Positions 35,049 to 43,800 are shown, counted from the stretch's first letter. The stretch is 64,000 nucleotides of DNA from CAVQJU01 sp963729215 (GCA_963729215.1 CAVSND010000009.1:186001-250000), one strand, 5' to 3'. The notes: generated from the sequence alone by a model not told the origin. Translations and numbers: made by a program.

Positions 35049-37981
35049 TGCCCTCGTCTTCCCTGCAAGCGCTGCTGGCACGAGCGGGTGCGGCGCTCGA
35101 ACGAGGCCGCGGCGCCGAGGCCGGAGAGGTGCTGACACCCGCACTGCGTTCGGCCGCGATGCCTCGCGAGGACGAGCTCGCCGTCCGGGCGATGCTCGCC
35201 GAGGCGTGGCTGCTCCAGGACGATCTCGATCGCGCCACCACGGCGCTCGGCCGGCCGCCCGACATGTTCCGCGACACCGTTTCGGCGGGCCGGCTCGCGG
35301 CGCTCTGGCGCCTCCACGGGCGGCTGGCGTCGGCGCGGGGCGACCAGTCGCGGGCGATCGCGCTGCACGGCCGGGCGCTCAAGCAGGCAGAGACGGCACA
35401 CGATTCACGCGCGATCGGCCTCGCCCACTACGAGCTCGCCCACTGCTACCGGCGCGTCGGCGATACGGCCATCGTCCGCGAGCACATCACCAAGGCCGCG
35501 TCTGCCCTCCATGCCGCGGGCGATCGGCGCCATCTCGCGCTCGTCCACTCGCTGTCGAGCATCCTGCTGGCGCAGGTTGGCGACTACGACCAGGCGATGG
35601 CCGCCCTGCGCCACGCCGAACGGCTCGCGTCCACCGTGCGCGCCGACGACGTCCTCGCGACCGTGTGCAGCAATCAGGCCGGCGTGATGATGATGGAGCA
35701 CCGCTACGAGCAGGCGCTGGCGCTTGCCGAACGAAGCGTGGTCCTGCACGAAGGCCTGAGATCGGGACACGGACTCGCGGTCGCCCTCGCCACGCTCGGC
35801 CAGATCTGCGTGCGCCTCGGCGATCTGACCCGCGCGGAGGACGCGCTGCACCGCGCGCTCGAAGTCCGCAGCCCGGTTCAGTTTCACGAAACCACGGGGG
35901 CCGTGTTCGATACGCTGGCGCAGATCCACATGATTCGCGGCACGTATGAAATGGCTGCCGAGTATCTGGCCCGGGCGGGCGACGCGTACGGCGCGTATGG
36001 ACGGCAGACCAGCCAGTGGTACGAATGGTCCGTTCGCGTGCTCGGGGCGCGGCTGGCCATGAGGCGCGGTGCGCTGGACGAGGCGGTGGCCCTCTCCGAC
36101 GAAATCCTTCAGGCCGGCGCGCCGCCCTTCGACGCGCTGCAGGCGACGCTGATCGCCGCCGAAGCGCTGACCACGGCCGGGCGGCTCCCGGAAGCCGAGC
36201 AGAGGCTGGCCACCGCCGCCGATGCGCTCGACCCGAAGGTGGCGCCCGCGGCGTGGGGCGAGTACCTCCGGCTGCGCGGAGGCCTCTACGCCAAAGGCGG
36301 GAGCGCGGCCGACGCGTACCACAACTTCGCGCAGAGCGCGACGCTGCTCGACCTGCTCGGCGAGCGTTATCAGGCGGCGCTCAGCCACCTCGCGCTCGGC
36401 CGCCTGGTTGCGCAGACCGGCGCACGGTCGGTGGCCGAGCGTCATCTGAATCGCGCCCTCGGCGTGTTCGAGCAGCTCGGCGCCCAGCGCGATTCGACGG
36501 ACGCGCAGGACGCTCGCGGCCTCCTCACCTCGGTGGGCTCAGGCGAGTACGTCATTTCGCCGGCTGACGCAGACGACGCGATCGTCCGGCGGATCGTGGA
36601 CGCCGCGGCGCTGCCCGAACTGCTCGGGCGGGAAACGGCCGCCGCGATGACCGAAGCCGCCGCAGGCGACTGCGCGGTGGTCTTCGTCAATCTTCCGGGA
36701 GGCGATGTGCGCGTGGTCGCGACCGCGGGTGCGGATGCGGACGCGGCGCGCGCGATGGCACGAACCGCGTCCAACGGGCACAGCTACGGCCGGGGCACGA
36801 TGATCGTCGAACCGCTCGGGCGCGATCCCGAAGGGCCACGCTTCGGCCTGGTCGCCGCCCCGCGCCCGCTCGGGCATCCGGTGCTGCGGCGCCTGCGCAT
36901 GATCGCCACCGTGGCGCGTCAGGGGTTTGCGCTGTGCGCGGCGCGCGAACGGCCCACGGGTTCGGCCGTCGCGGCGCTCGATCGATCGCTCGAGCCGCTC
37001 CTGCCGGGATTCCTCACGGCAAGCGCGGCGATGACACGATTGGTCGAGCAGATTCAACGCCTGCAGGGCAACGATCTGACGGTGCTCATCACGGGAGAAA
37101 GCGGTACGGGCAAGGAGCTCGTCTCGCGGGCGATCCACGTGGGCTCGCACCGAAGCGCGGCGATGTTCCTGCCGTACAACTGCACGACGACCGGCCGCGA
37201 CCTCGCCGACAGCCAGCTGTTCGGCCACCGGCGCGGCAGCTTCACTGGAGCGGTCTCTGATCAGCCGGGCCTCGTACGATCAGCGGCCGGCGGCACGCTG
37301 TTCCTCGACGAAATCGGCGACCTGCCGATTGACGTCCAGCCCAAGCTCCTCAGGTTTCTGGAGCTGCAGGAGATCATGCCGATCGGCGAAACGCGGCCGC
37401 AGCGCGTGGACGTGCGCGTCCTGGCCGCCACCAATGCGGACCTGGAGCAGCGCGTCGCGGAAGGCAAGTTCCGCGAGGATTTGTACTACCGCTTGAGCGT
37501 GATCCGCATCCACGTGCCGCCCCTGCGCGACAGGCGGGAGGAAATCCCCCACCTCAGCACGTTCTTCCTGCGCGAGGCGTCCGAACGCCTCGGCAAACCC
37601 GATATCCAGCTGAGCTCGGAAGCGCTCGACATGTTCTCGCAGTACTGGTGGCCCGGAAACGTCCGTCAGCTCAAGAACGAAATCCAGCGCGCCGTGGCGA
37701 TGAGCGCTCCCGGCGGAACGATCGAGGCCGCGCATTTGTCTCCCGAGATCGGATCGACCAGCCTGTCGGGGACGACGCCCGCGTCGCGCAGCACTGCCGC
37801 GCCGGCCAACCTCGCCAGCGCCATCGAACAGGTCGAACGCGACCTCATTCAGGCGGCGCTCGATCGGTCGACGGGCAATATCTCGGAAGCGGCCCGGCTC
37901 CTCGGCCTGACTCGGCGCGGGCTGTACCTCAAGCTCCGGCGTCTGGGACTCGACGCCCCGGCCGAACTGCACACCCAGTAG
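35048..37981 (+). CDS. Sigma54-dependent transcriptional activator with N-terminal TPR repeats
   Basis: This 977-residue regulator has an uncommon architecture. Residues 1-500 are TPR-like helical repeats (for example LAHYELAHCYRRVGDTAIVR, GLAVALATLGQICVRLGDL), about 520-640 is a divergent GAF-like region, and about 655-890 is the AAA+ domain: Walker A ITGESGTGKELVSRAIH (about 680), the sigma54-contact loop GSFTGA (about 731), Walker B GGTLFLDEIGDLP and the arginine-finger region REDLYYRLSVIRIHVPPLRD. A Fis-type helix-turn-helix ends it (NISEAARLLGLTRRGLYLKL). It lacks a receiver domain, so the signal probably acts through the TPR region. It should open sigma54 promoters; its targets are unknown. 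Confidence 0.93.
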   Translation: MPSSSLQALLARAGAALERGRGAEAGEVLTPALRSAAMPREDELAVRAMLAEAWLLQDDLDRATTALGRPPDMFRDTVSAGRLAALWRLHGRLASARGDQSRAIALHGRALKQAETAHDSRAIGLAHYELAHCYRRVGDTAIVREHITKAASALHAAGDRRHLALVHSLSSILLAQVGDYDQAMAALRHAERLASTVRADDVLATVCSNQAGVMMMEHRYEQALALAERSVVLHEGLRSGHGLAVALATLGQICVRLGDLTRAEDALHRALEVRSPVQFHETTGAVFDTLAQIHMIRGTYEMAAEYLARAGDAYGAYGRQTSQWYEWSVRVLGARLAMRRGALDEAVALSDEILQAGAPPFDALQATLIAAEALTTAGRLPEAEQRLATAADALDPKVAPAAWGEYLRLRGGLYAKGGSAADAYHNFAQSATLLDLLGERYQAALSHLALGRLVAQTGARSVAERHLNRALGVFEQLGAQRDSTDAQDARGLLTSVGSGEYVISPADADDAIVRRIVDAAALPELLGRETAAAMTEAAAGDCAVVFVNLPGGDVRVVATAGADADAARAMARTASNGHSYGRGTMIVEPLGRDPEGPRFGLVAAPRPLGHPVLRRLRMIATVARQGFALCAARERPTGSAVAALDRSLEPLLPGFLTASAAMTRLVEQIQRLQGNDLTVLITGESGTGKELVSRAIHVGSHRSAAMFLPYNCTTTGRDLADSQLFGHRRGSFTGAVSDQPGLVRSAAGGTLFLDEIGDLPIDVQPKLLRFLELQEIMPIGETRPQRVDVRVLAATNADLEQRVAEGKFREDLYYRLSVIRIHVPPLRDRREEIPHLSTFFLREASERLGKPDIQLSSEALDMFSQYWWPGNVRQLKNEIQRAVAMSAPGGTIEAAHLSPEIGSTSLSGTTPASRSTAAPANLASAIEQVERDLIQAALDRSTGNISEAARLLGLTRRGLYLKLRRLGLDAPAELHTQ

Positions 37982-38252
37982 GAACGACTCGAGGGTCCCG
38001 AAACTACCCCTCCGACCCTGCACCAAATACACAGTCCACTTCGGGCAGCTGGATACTTAATAATCAATTACCATCGTGATCGGATACATAGTATCCACAT
38101 TGCACAAGAACTTTCGAGTTTTGCAGGATTTATTAAGTCATTGATTCTAAGCGCTTTGTCCCTATCTACGGCCAGAGTAGATGAGCTTCATTTGCCTGGG
38201 CGTGTCGTTTGATACATCTCCTAGCGCAAGGTTTCATCCTCAGGAGGATGCC
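37982..38252. promoter_or_regulatory. AT-rich regulatory gap upstream of the PilZ gene
   Basis: This 271-bp gap is clearly richer in A and T than its surroundings. It contains the half-site GGATAC at 38051-38056, a perfect dyad GGATAC-ATA-GTATCC at 38082-38096, and a possible sigma70 promoter TTGATT (38141-38146), 16-bp spacer, TATCTA (38163-38168). No clear sigma54 -24/-12 pair was found, although the upstream gene is a sigma54 activator. The gap contains no open frame that looks real. Confidence 0.45.
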
Positions 38253-38654
38253 GTGACGCCAATGACTGCTCACATGATGCCCACTCGCCCGACGGACCAC
38301 ACGCGCCATGCCGAGCGCCGTGCCGTGGCGCTTCCCGCGCGGCTGATGTGGACAGACCAGCGCGGCACCACCCGGTTTGCCAGCGTCGTCGCGCGCAACG
38401 TGAGCGATCAGGGCGTTTACGTCGAGTGCCAATCGGCCGTCTCGATCCCGATGTACCGCCTGGTGCAATTCCAGCTCGAACGCGAGGCGCGTGAAGGCGA
38501 ACTGCCCGAGGCCCTGCGCCGTGGACGCGTGCTGTCGGCCGTCTATCGCATCTCGCCCGCGACGGCGGCAGGCGCGCCCCAGGGATTCGCGCTGCGCCTG
38601 ATGGTCGAGCCGCGCCGCGCCGCGGAGCCGGCGGCCGCCCGCGCCACCGCATAA
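38253..38654 (+). CDS. PilZ domain protein
   Basis: This 133-residue protein starts at a GTG (VTPMTAHMMPTRPTDHTRHA) chosen because AGGAGG stands 5 bases before it. The region HTRHAERRAVALPARLMW followed by VVARNVSDQGVYVECQSA matches the PilZ fold, which usually binds cyclic di-GMP through RxxxR and (D/N)xSxxG; here ERRAVALPAR and NVSDQG fit those motifs. It probably links c-di-GMP levels to motility, surface or regulatory output. It stands alone between the sigma54 activator and the convergent metallo-hydrolase, which ends 1 bp after it. Confidence 0.82.
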   Translation: MTPMTAHMMPTRPTDHTRHAERRAVALPARLMWTDQRGTTRFASVVARNVSDQGVYVECQSAVSIPMYRLVQFQLEREAREGELPEALRRGRVLSAVYRISPATAAGAPQGFALRLMVEPRRAAEPAAARATA

Positions 38655-39572
38655 TCAGGCGCCCGGCATCTTCTTCCGCCAGTAGCGGGCCAGCCCGCGC
38701 CAGTTCAGATCGAATCGATCCGCGAGTTCGTACGCGCGTGTATCGGCGTTGTTCATGCGCCGGCCGAGCTCGCGCCGTACCTCGTCGGCAAACCACGCCT
38801 CGCGGTCCTCGTCCGTTCCCTCGCGCGCCAGCGACGTCCTGGCCAGCCCACCAACCAGCTCGATGTGATCGCGGAGCGCGGGCAAATGTCCCGCGAAATC
38901 GGAAGGTCCGAAGTGCGTGAGGAACAGCGTCTCGGGCCTCCACCGGTCGATGCGCGCGAGGCTGTCGCGCCAGGCCTCGAGGTCGACGTCGGGCGGAGGC
39001 GTCGGCGGCAGCACGAAGCCGTCGGGCGTCAGCTTGACGCCGGCGGTATCGCCCACCAGCGCGACGCCTGAATCCCGATCGAAGAAGCTGACGTGATGCG
39101 AGGCGTGACCGGGCGTGTACTCGATGTCAAACGTCCGTCCGCCGGCCGCGATCCGCTCCCCTCCAGCCAGAATCGTCATCGAGGCCGCGGGCACCGGGAG
39201 CACCTCACCCCACAAGCGATCCATCGCATCGCCATAGAGCCGCGCTGCGCTGGCGATGAGCTTTTCGGGGTTGGCCATGTGCGGCGCACCCTTTTCGTGG
39301 ACGAACACGCGAAGGCCCGGATGCTCACGCACGAGCGTTCCTGTCGCGCCCGCGTGGTCGAGATGAATGTGCGTGATCAGAATGTCCGTCACGTCGGACA
39401 TCGAGATGCCGGCCGCCGCCAGCGTCGCCCGGAGCGTGGGCAGCGTGGTGGAGGGCCCGGGGTCGACGAGCGCCACGCCGCCCGAGGCGTGAACGACCGC
39501 GGTCGCGATGATTCGCTCGCGCTGCTGGAAGTGCAGATCGAAATACGACAGGCCGGATGCAAGTGTGATCAT
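38655..39572 (-). CDS. Metallo-beta-lactamase fold hydrolase
   Basis: This is a 305-residue cytoplasmic MBL-fold enzyme. The zinc-binding signature is ILITHIHLDHAGATGTLV (about 63-80, H-x-H-x-D-H), with further ligands in YTPGHASHHVSFFD (about 155) and VALVGDTAGVKL. The fold is of the glyoxalase-II/RNase Z-like hydrolase type. A C-terminal helical part (ADEVRRELGRRMNNADTRAY, about 255-290) is typical of the YtnP/lactonase-like group. The substrate cannot be inferred. It lies downstream of the dedA-like gene on the same strand with a 22-bp gap. Confidence 0.87.
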   Translation of the reverse strand: MITLASGLSYFDLHFQQRERIIATAVVHASGGVALVDPGPSTTLPTLRATLAAAGISMSDVTDILITHIHLDHAGATGTLVREHPGLRVFVHEKGAPHMANPEKLIASAARLYGDAMDRLWGEVLPVPAASMTILAGGERIAAGGRTFDIEYTPGHASHHVSFFDRDSGVALVGDTAGVKLTPDGFVLPPTPPPDVDLEAWRDSLARIDRWRPETLFLTHFGPSDFAGHLPALRDHIELVGGLARTSLAREGTDEDREAWFADEVRRELGRRMNNADTRAYELADRFDLNWRGLARYWRKKMPGA

Positions 39573-39594
39573 GGGATTCGGATGTGGATTCGCT

Positions 39595-40185
39595 TCATGC
39601 TGACGCTCGACGCCGGCGCAGCACCGCCACGACGGCGATGATGGCGACCGCGGCGAGCAGCACGAGGCCGCTGCGCCCGATCCACTCCTCGAGCGTCTCC
39701 CAACTGTACGCCAGGAAATACCCGACGGCCCCGAAGGTGGTCGCCCAGGCCACGGCGCCGGATGCGTTGTAGAGGAGGAACCGTCCCCACGGCAGGTCGC
39801 TCGCGCCTGCCAGGACGGCGCCGAACACGCGAAGGCCCGTCACGAAGCGCGCGATGAACACGGTCTTCGCGCCGTGCTTGTCGAAGAACCGGTCGAACTC
39901 GACCAGGCGGTCCGGCGTCAGACCGATCTTCGACCCGAAGCGCTCCAGCAGGGCGCGGCCGCCGCGGCGGCCGATCAGGAATCCGATGTTGTCGCCGAAA
40001 ATCGCGCCGACGACAGCCGTGGCGATCACCCAGGGAAGAAACAGCGCGCCGGACCGCGACAAGGCCGCGCCGGCGAGCAGCGCCGTTTCACCAGGAACCG
40101 GAAGCCCGGCGTTCTCGAGAAAAACGCCCACGAAGACAACCGCGTAGCCGTAGCGGGCGAACAGGTCGACAAGCCAAGCCGGCAC
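39595..40185 (-). CDS. DedA family membrane protein
   Basis: This is a 196-residue inner-membrane protein of the DedA (SNARE-associated) family; members include flippases for undecaprenyl phosphate and phospholipids. The conserved E-x3-P-x-PGE motif is VFLENAGLPVPGETALLAGA (about 20-39), and FIARFVTGLRVFGAVLAGAS (about 115-134) holds the second re-entrant-loop motif F-x-R-x3-G-x-R. The start is a GTG at 40185. There are about four to six membrane segments. It is apparently in one transcript with the MBL gene. Confidence 0.9.
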   Translation of the reverse strand: MPAWLVDLFARYGYAVVFVGVFLENAGLPVPGETALLAGAALSRSGALFLPWVIATAVVGAIFGDNIGFLIGRRGGRALLERFGSKIGLTPDRLVEFDRFFDKHGAKTVFIARFVTGLRVFGAVLAGASDLPWGRFLLYNASGAVAWATTFGAVGYFLAYSWETLEEWIGRSGLVLLAAVAIIAVVAVLRRRRASA

Positions 40186-40238
40186 AGACGCGCGGAGCCT
40201 CCCGGACCACTATAGTGTCCCACTCTGCTCCGGACGCG

Positions 40239-40643
40239 CTATTCGCAGCGGATTCGCACCTGCGCGTCGCCGTCCACGTCGACCGTGAGCTCGCCGATGT
40301 CCTTGATCATCGCCTCGAGGTCCGTGTAGGTCACCTTCGACAGATCGAGCTCGACGCCGTTGTGAAGCTGAATCTTCTTGTTTCCCAACATGCCGGGAAT
40401 CAGCGCGCCGAGGCGCAACCCGCCTCGGACGACGGTCATCGGCACGCGGATGTTGACCGCCTCGGCCTTCTTTCCCTCGCGAGCCGGCGTGTTGACGAGA
40501 ATGCGGAAATAGCGCGGCTCGACCTTCTTGTCGTCGGCGGTTTGACCGGGCGCCTTGACCGCCTGCAGCAGCTGTTCCGCTTCGAGCACGCTGACTTTCC
40601 CCGCCGACAGCATTTCGAGCACCTGGCGTGTCTCTTCACTCAT
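40239..40643 (-). CDS. SHOCT-like domain protein paired with DUF2089 protein
   Basis: This is a 134-residue protein. The first 30 residues (MSEETRQVLEMLSAGKVSVL, EAEQLLQAV) form the SHOCT-like helical motif, which is often found next to or inside membrane-stress regulators such as the LiaX/YvlB group. The rest is predicted beta/alpha (YFRILVNTPAREGKKAEAVN, VNIRVPMTVVRGGLRLGAL) and ends VDVDGDAQVRIRCE. It starts 10 bp downstream of the DUF2089 gene and is probably co-transcribed. The molecular role is not known. Confidence 0.8.
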   Translation of the reverse strand: MSEETRQVLEMLSAGKVSVLEAEQLLQAVKAPGQTADDKKVEPRYFRILVNTPAREGKKAEAVNIRVPMTVVRGGLRLGALIPGMLGNKKIQLHNGVELDLSKVTYTDLEAMIKDIGELTVDVDGDAQVRIRCE

Positions 40644-40653
40644 GTTGATCTCC

Positions 40654-41040
40654 TCACTTTTCCTTCAACCGTTCGAGCGCCTGCGCGACTGTCAGCTCGC
40701 CGCGCGACAGACGATCGAGCACCGTACTGGCGTCCTGCGCCGGCTGGTCCGCGTCCGGCGCCTGTTCGATTTCGACAAACGACAGCTGACCGCCGATCTT
40801 GTTGAGCCGGTTCTTGATGGTCGGATAGCTGACGCCGAAGTACTTTTCCATCTGCTTGATGGAACCGTGGCATCGCACGAATGCGGACACAAAGATCTGA
40901 TCGTCTCCCGACAGTTGGGCGAGGGGTGGCAGCGCGAACCTGCCCTCGATCGCGATGTCCGCTTTCACGAGGCGCACACGCTCGATCTCCACCGCGTCCC
41001 CCTGGGTCAGCTTCGACAGCTCCTGCCAGTCGCTTGGCAT
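40654..41040 (-). CDS. DUF2089-type DNA-binding protein
   Basis: This 128-residue protein is a probable transcriptional regulator. The central helix-turn-helix AFVRCHGSIKQMEKYFGVSY PTIKNRLNKIGG (two parts, about 65-95) is the DUF2089 hallmark. The C-terminal segment DRLSRGELTVAQALERLKEK repeats the SHOCT-like motif of the neighbouring protein. The ATG at 41040 was preferred; an in-frame ATG at 41061 would fall between the -35 and -10 hexamers of a putative promoter. If the TATCGT box (41055-41050) is right, the message is almost leaderless. The gene is divergent from the Nramp transporter across an AT-rich dyad. Confidence 0.8.
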   Translation of the reverse strand: MPSDWQELSKLTQGDAVEIERVRLVKADIAIEGRFALPPLAQLSGDDQIFVSAFVRCHGSIKQMEKYFGVSYPTIKNRLNKIGGQLSFVEIEQAPDADQPAQDASTVLDRLSRGELTVAQALERLKEK

Positions 41041-41049
41041 AATGAATAC

Positions 41050-41077
41050 ACGATAGACCATTAATCAATAAAGTCAA
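41050..41077 (-). promoter_or_regulatory. Putative promoter of the DUF2089 operon
   Basis: On the minus strand TTGACT (41077-41072), a 16-bp spacer and TATCGT (41055-41050) precede the ATG at 41040 by about 10 bases. The -35 box lies within the operator-like dyad at 41062-41092. Confidence 0.45.
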
Positions 41078-41092
41078 TTGTTATATTGATTA
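41062..41092. promoter_or_regulatory. Operator-like dyad between DUF2089 and Nramp genes
   Basis: TAATCAATA (41062-41070) and TATTGATTA (41084-41092) are perfect 9-bp inverted repeats separated by 13 bp with CAATTG near the centre. The region is very AT-rich and lies in the 150-bp divergent gap. It is a candidate site for a dimeric regulator, possibly the DUF2089 protein itself. Confidence 0.55.
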
Positions 41093-41189
41093 TATGAAGT
41101 ATTGGACGAGCCTGGCCTCCGCAAGTTCGGCGGTCCAGCCCTCGTCCGCCGCCACCGGGCATCAGAATGGGCGATACCATCGCTGATCG

Positions 41190-42479
41190 ATGTCCTCGCC
41201 CCCCGAGCAGACGACCAAGCCATCCACACGGCAACACCGGACGGGGAGCTTCTTCAGGAACCTCGGGCCCGGCTTGATCACGGGTGCCGCCGACGACGAC
41301 CCGTCGGGGGTCTCGACCTATTCGGTGGCCGGCGCGTCGTTCGGGTACCTCCCACTCTGGACGGCAATCCTGTCGTTTCCGTTGATGACGGCGGTTCAGC
41401 TCATGTGCGCCCGCCTGGGGATGGTGACGGGCCTTGGCCTGGCTGGAGTTATCCGCCGGCGTTACTCGCCCGTCGTGCTCTGGGCCGCGTGCGCGCTGCT
41501 CGTCGTCGCCAACATCATCAACATCGCCGCCGATCTGGGCGGCATGGCTGCCGCCACACGGCTCGTGACCGGTGCGCCCACCGCACTGACCGTGCCTGCA
41601 TACGGCATCGCCATCGTCGTGCTGCTGATGTGGTGGTCGTATCGCGCGATCGCGCGCGTGTTCAAGTGGCTCACGCTGGTCCTTCTTGCGTACGTCGTGA
41701 CGGCGTTCGTCGCGCGAGTCGACTGGCGGCTCGCGCTGTACGCGACGCTCGTTCCCAGGGTGGAATGGTCCAGGGCGTTCTTCTCTGTCCTTGTCGCGAT
41801 TCTCGGCACCACCATCTCGCCCTACCTGTTCTTCTGGCAGGCGGCGCAGGAAGTCGAGGAGGAACGGGCGATGGGCCGCGATTTCGCCCACCGCCAGGGA
41901 GCGACGCCCGAGGAGCTCACGTCGGCACGCACGGACGTGCTCACGGGGATGTTCGCGTCGAACGCGATCATGTATTTCATCATCCTGACGACGGCGGCGA
42001 CGTTGCACGCGACCGGACGCACAAGTATCGCGACGGCGCAGCAGGCGGCGGAAGCGCTCCGTCCTGTCGCGGGCGCCGCCGCCTATTGGTTGTTCACGCT
42101 GGGATTGATCGGAACGGGCATGCTGGCGGTTCCGGTGCTGGCAGGATCCTGCGCGTACGCGATTGCTGAAGCCGCCGCGTGGCGCGGATCGCTCGATCGC
42201 CGGCCCTGGCAGGCCGGGCGGTTCTACCTCGTGCTGACCACGTCGGTGGTTCTGGGGATTGCGATCACCTACGTCGGGCTCGACGCCATCAAGCTGCTGT
42301 TCACGACCGCCGTGATCAACGGCGTGCTCGCCCCGCCGCTGATACTGGTCGTGCTCCTGCTGACGAGCGATCGAACGGTGATGGGCGACGCCACGAACTC
42401 ACGGGCGCTGTCCGTCCTGGGGTGGATCGCGCTCGTCGTGATGGTCGCCGCTGCCCTGGGTCTCTTCGTGGCCTCGTGA
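41190..42479 (+). CDS. Nramp-family transporter with non-canonical metal-site motifs
   Basis: This is a 429-residue inner-membrane protein with about eleven helices of the LeuT fold. The first-helix motif is DPSG (residues 37-40) instead of DPGN, and the sixth-helix motif is Ser210-Pro211-Tyr212 instead of Met-Pro-His. Canonical Mn/Fe transporters use the Met and Asn as ligands, so their loss points to a distinct substrate, perhaps Mg or another hard cation as in Nramp-related magnesium transporters; this is inference. ALLVVANIINIAADLGGMAA (about 99-118) supports the fold. The ATG at 41190 is the likely start. It is divergent from the DUF2089 gene. Confidence 0.88.
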   Translation: MSSPPEQTTKPSTRQHRTGSFFRNLGPGLITGAADDDPSGVSTYSVAGASFGYLPLWTAILSFPLMTAVQLMCARLGMVTGLGLAGVIRRRYSPVVLWAACALLVVANIINIAADLGGMAAATRLVTGAPTALTVPAYGIAIVVLLMWWSYRAIARVFKWLTLVLLAYVVTAFVARVDWRLALYATLVPRVEWSRAFFSVLVAILGTTISPYLFFWQAAQEVEEERAMGRDFAHRQGATPEELTSARTDVLTGMFASNAIMYFIILTTAATLHATGRTSIATAQQAAEALRPVAGAAAYWLFTLGLIGTGMLAVPVLAGSCAYAIAEAAAWRGSLDRRPWQAGRFYLVLTTSVVLGIAITYVGLDAIKLLFTTAVINGVLAPPLILVVLLLTSDRTVMGDATNSRALSVLGWIALVVMVAAALGLFVAS

Positions 42480-42485
42480 GGTGAG

Positions 42486-43790
42486 TCAGTTCTCGAGACG
42501 CGTCACCTGAATGACCGACCGTTCCTTCACCTCATGCGTCCACGCGACGACCGTCGAATCGCCCGCCGCCGCAACAACGGGATAGACCGCCGACCCCGCA
42601 CCGCTCACGATCTGACGGGTAAACGCTTCCCCGCCGCGCGTCCGGCCTGCGACGACGCGCCGGGTGCCGCGTGCCTGTTCCTCCCACACGACAATGAGCG
42701 AGCCGTCTTGTGCGGCCGCAACCTGGGCATGCTTCGGCACGCCCTCGGTGGGAAGCCGGCGTCGGGGCGAGAACTGGCGGCCATCGCTCGATGCCGCGTA
42801 GAACAACTCGAGAGTGGGTTCGACGTCCGCCGCCGTGCCGCTCACCAGCGTCGGCCACACCACGTGCACTCGCTGGCGGCCGTCGAGCGCCATCGCCGGA
42901 CCGTTCTCGGGGCACCCGTCGAGGACCCACTGATCGTCGGACACGCGAATCGGCTCCGAAAAAGTGCGGCCGCCATCGCGCGAGACCGTGAATGCGATGT
43001 CGCGAATGTTGCCCGGATAGACGTGCCGCCACGCGGCGAAAATCGAGCCGTCTGCGCCCGCCGCCAGCGCCGTCTTGCAGCAATAGCAGACGCCGCCGGC
43101 GATCGCGCGGCCGGCAGCCTCGCTCCCGCCCGCCGCATCGTCGAGCCGCGAGAAATACAGCTTCGACAGCTGCGCTCGCGCGGCGCCGTCGGCGGGAGCT
43201 TTGCCTGCACTGGCATGGTCGTGTCCCTCGTGGTGCATCGGCGCTTGCCCTGCCGCGGACCCGGCAAGTTCGCGATGGTCGAGCCACACGGACACGACGC
43301 GCCCGTCGGCATCGGTTGCGACCGCCTCCCATCCGCGGTTCCCGGACGCCTCGCCCCCGGCCAGCGGCCTCGCACGGCTGAACGACGCGCCAGCGTCATC
43401 TGATCGGGCCGAGAGGATCCGCGTACCGCCCGGTCGCTTCGCCGTCCACACGACGACGATTGACGGTTCGCGGTCCGTCCGGGGTATCAGCGCGACATGC
43501 GGCGGCTGCTCCCCGCCCACCGACGCGTCGCCGTCAACGTCGTTGACGCGGACCGGAACGCCAAATGTCCGGGCGCCGTCGCGGCTGACCGAAGCATAGA
43601 CATCCATCGCCCCGCTCGTCGACGCGCCCCAGGCCAAAACGACCACCCGGCCCATCGCCGCAATGGATGGCGCCGCGTTCACGCGGCCTCTCACGCCGAT
43701 CGTGATATCGCGAGCGGCGGGGGCCGCAGCCTGAGCGCCGGCGGCAGCAAGTAGAACGGAGACGGCAAGTCGAACGGCCACGTGCTTCAT
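42486..43790 (-). CDS. Exported BNR/sialidase-like beta-propeller protein with CxCC and His-rich loops
   Basis: This 434-residue protein has a signal peptide (MKHVAVRLAVSVLLAAAGAQ; start set at 43790) and repeated BNR/Asp-box-type motifs such as SVSRDGARTFGVPV, ARSDDAGASFSRARPL and TVSRDGGRTFSEPIRV, each S-x-D-x-G-x-T/S-F, so it forms a beta-propeller. The Arg triad needed for sialidase activity was not found. Two unusual inserts are Met185-HHEGHDH and Cys235-Tyr-Cys-Cys-Lys, both candidate metal-binding sites. It lies 10 bp after the TonB-dependent receptor on the same strand. A role in handling a metal or metal complex captured by that receptor is inferred. Confidence 0.78.
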   Translation of the reverse strand: MKHVAVRLAVSVLLAAAGAQAAAPAARDITIGVRGRVNAAPSIAAMGRVVVLAWGASTSGAMDVYASVSRDGARTFGVPVRVNDVDGDASVGGEQPPHVALIPRTDREPSIVVVWTAKRPGGTRILSARSDDAGASFSRARPLAGGEASGNRGWEAVATDADGRVVSVWLDHRELAGSAAGQAPMHHEGHDHASAGKAPADGAARAQLSKLYFSRLDDAAGGSEAAGRAIAGGVCYCCKTALAAGADGSIFAAWRHVYPGNIRDIAFTVSRDGGRTFSEPIRVSDDQWVLDGCPENGPAMALDGRQRVHVVWPTLVSGTAADVEPTLELFYAASSDGRQFSPRRRLPTEGVPKHAQVAAAQDGSLIVVWEEQARGTRRVVAGRTRGGEAFTRQIVSGAGSAVYPVVAAAGDSTVVAWTHEVKERSVIQVTRLEN

Positions 43791-43800
43791 TCGGATGACC

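Noticed and set aside
42486..43790. True sialidase function for the BNR protein
   Set aside because: Asp-box-like repeats are present, but the Arg triad and other catalytic residues were not found.
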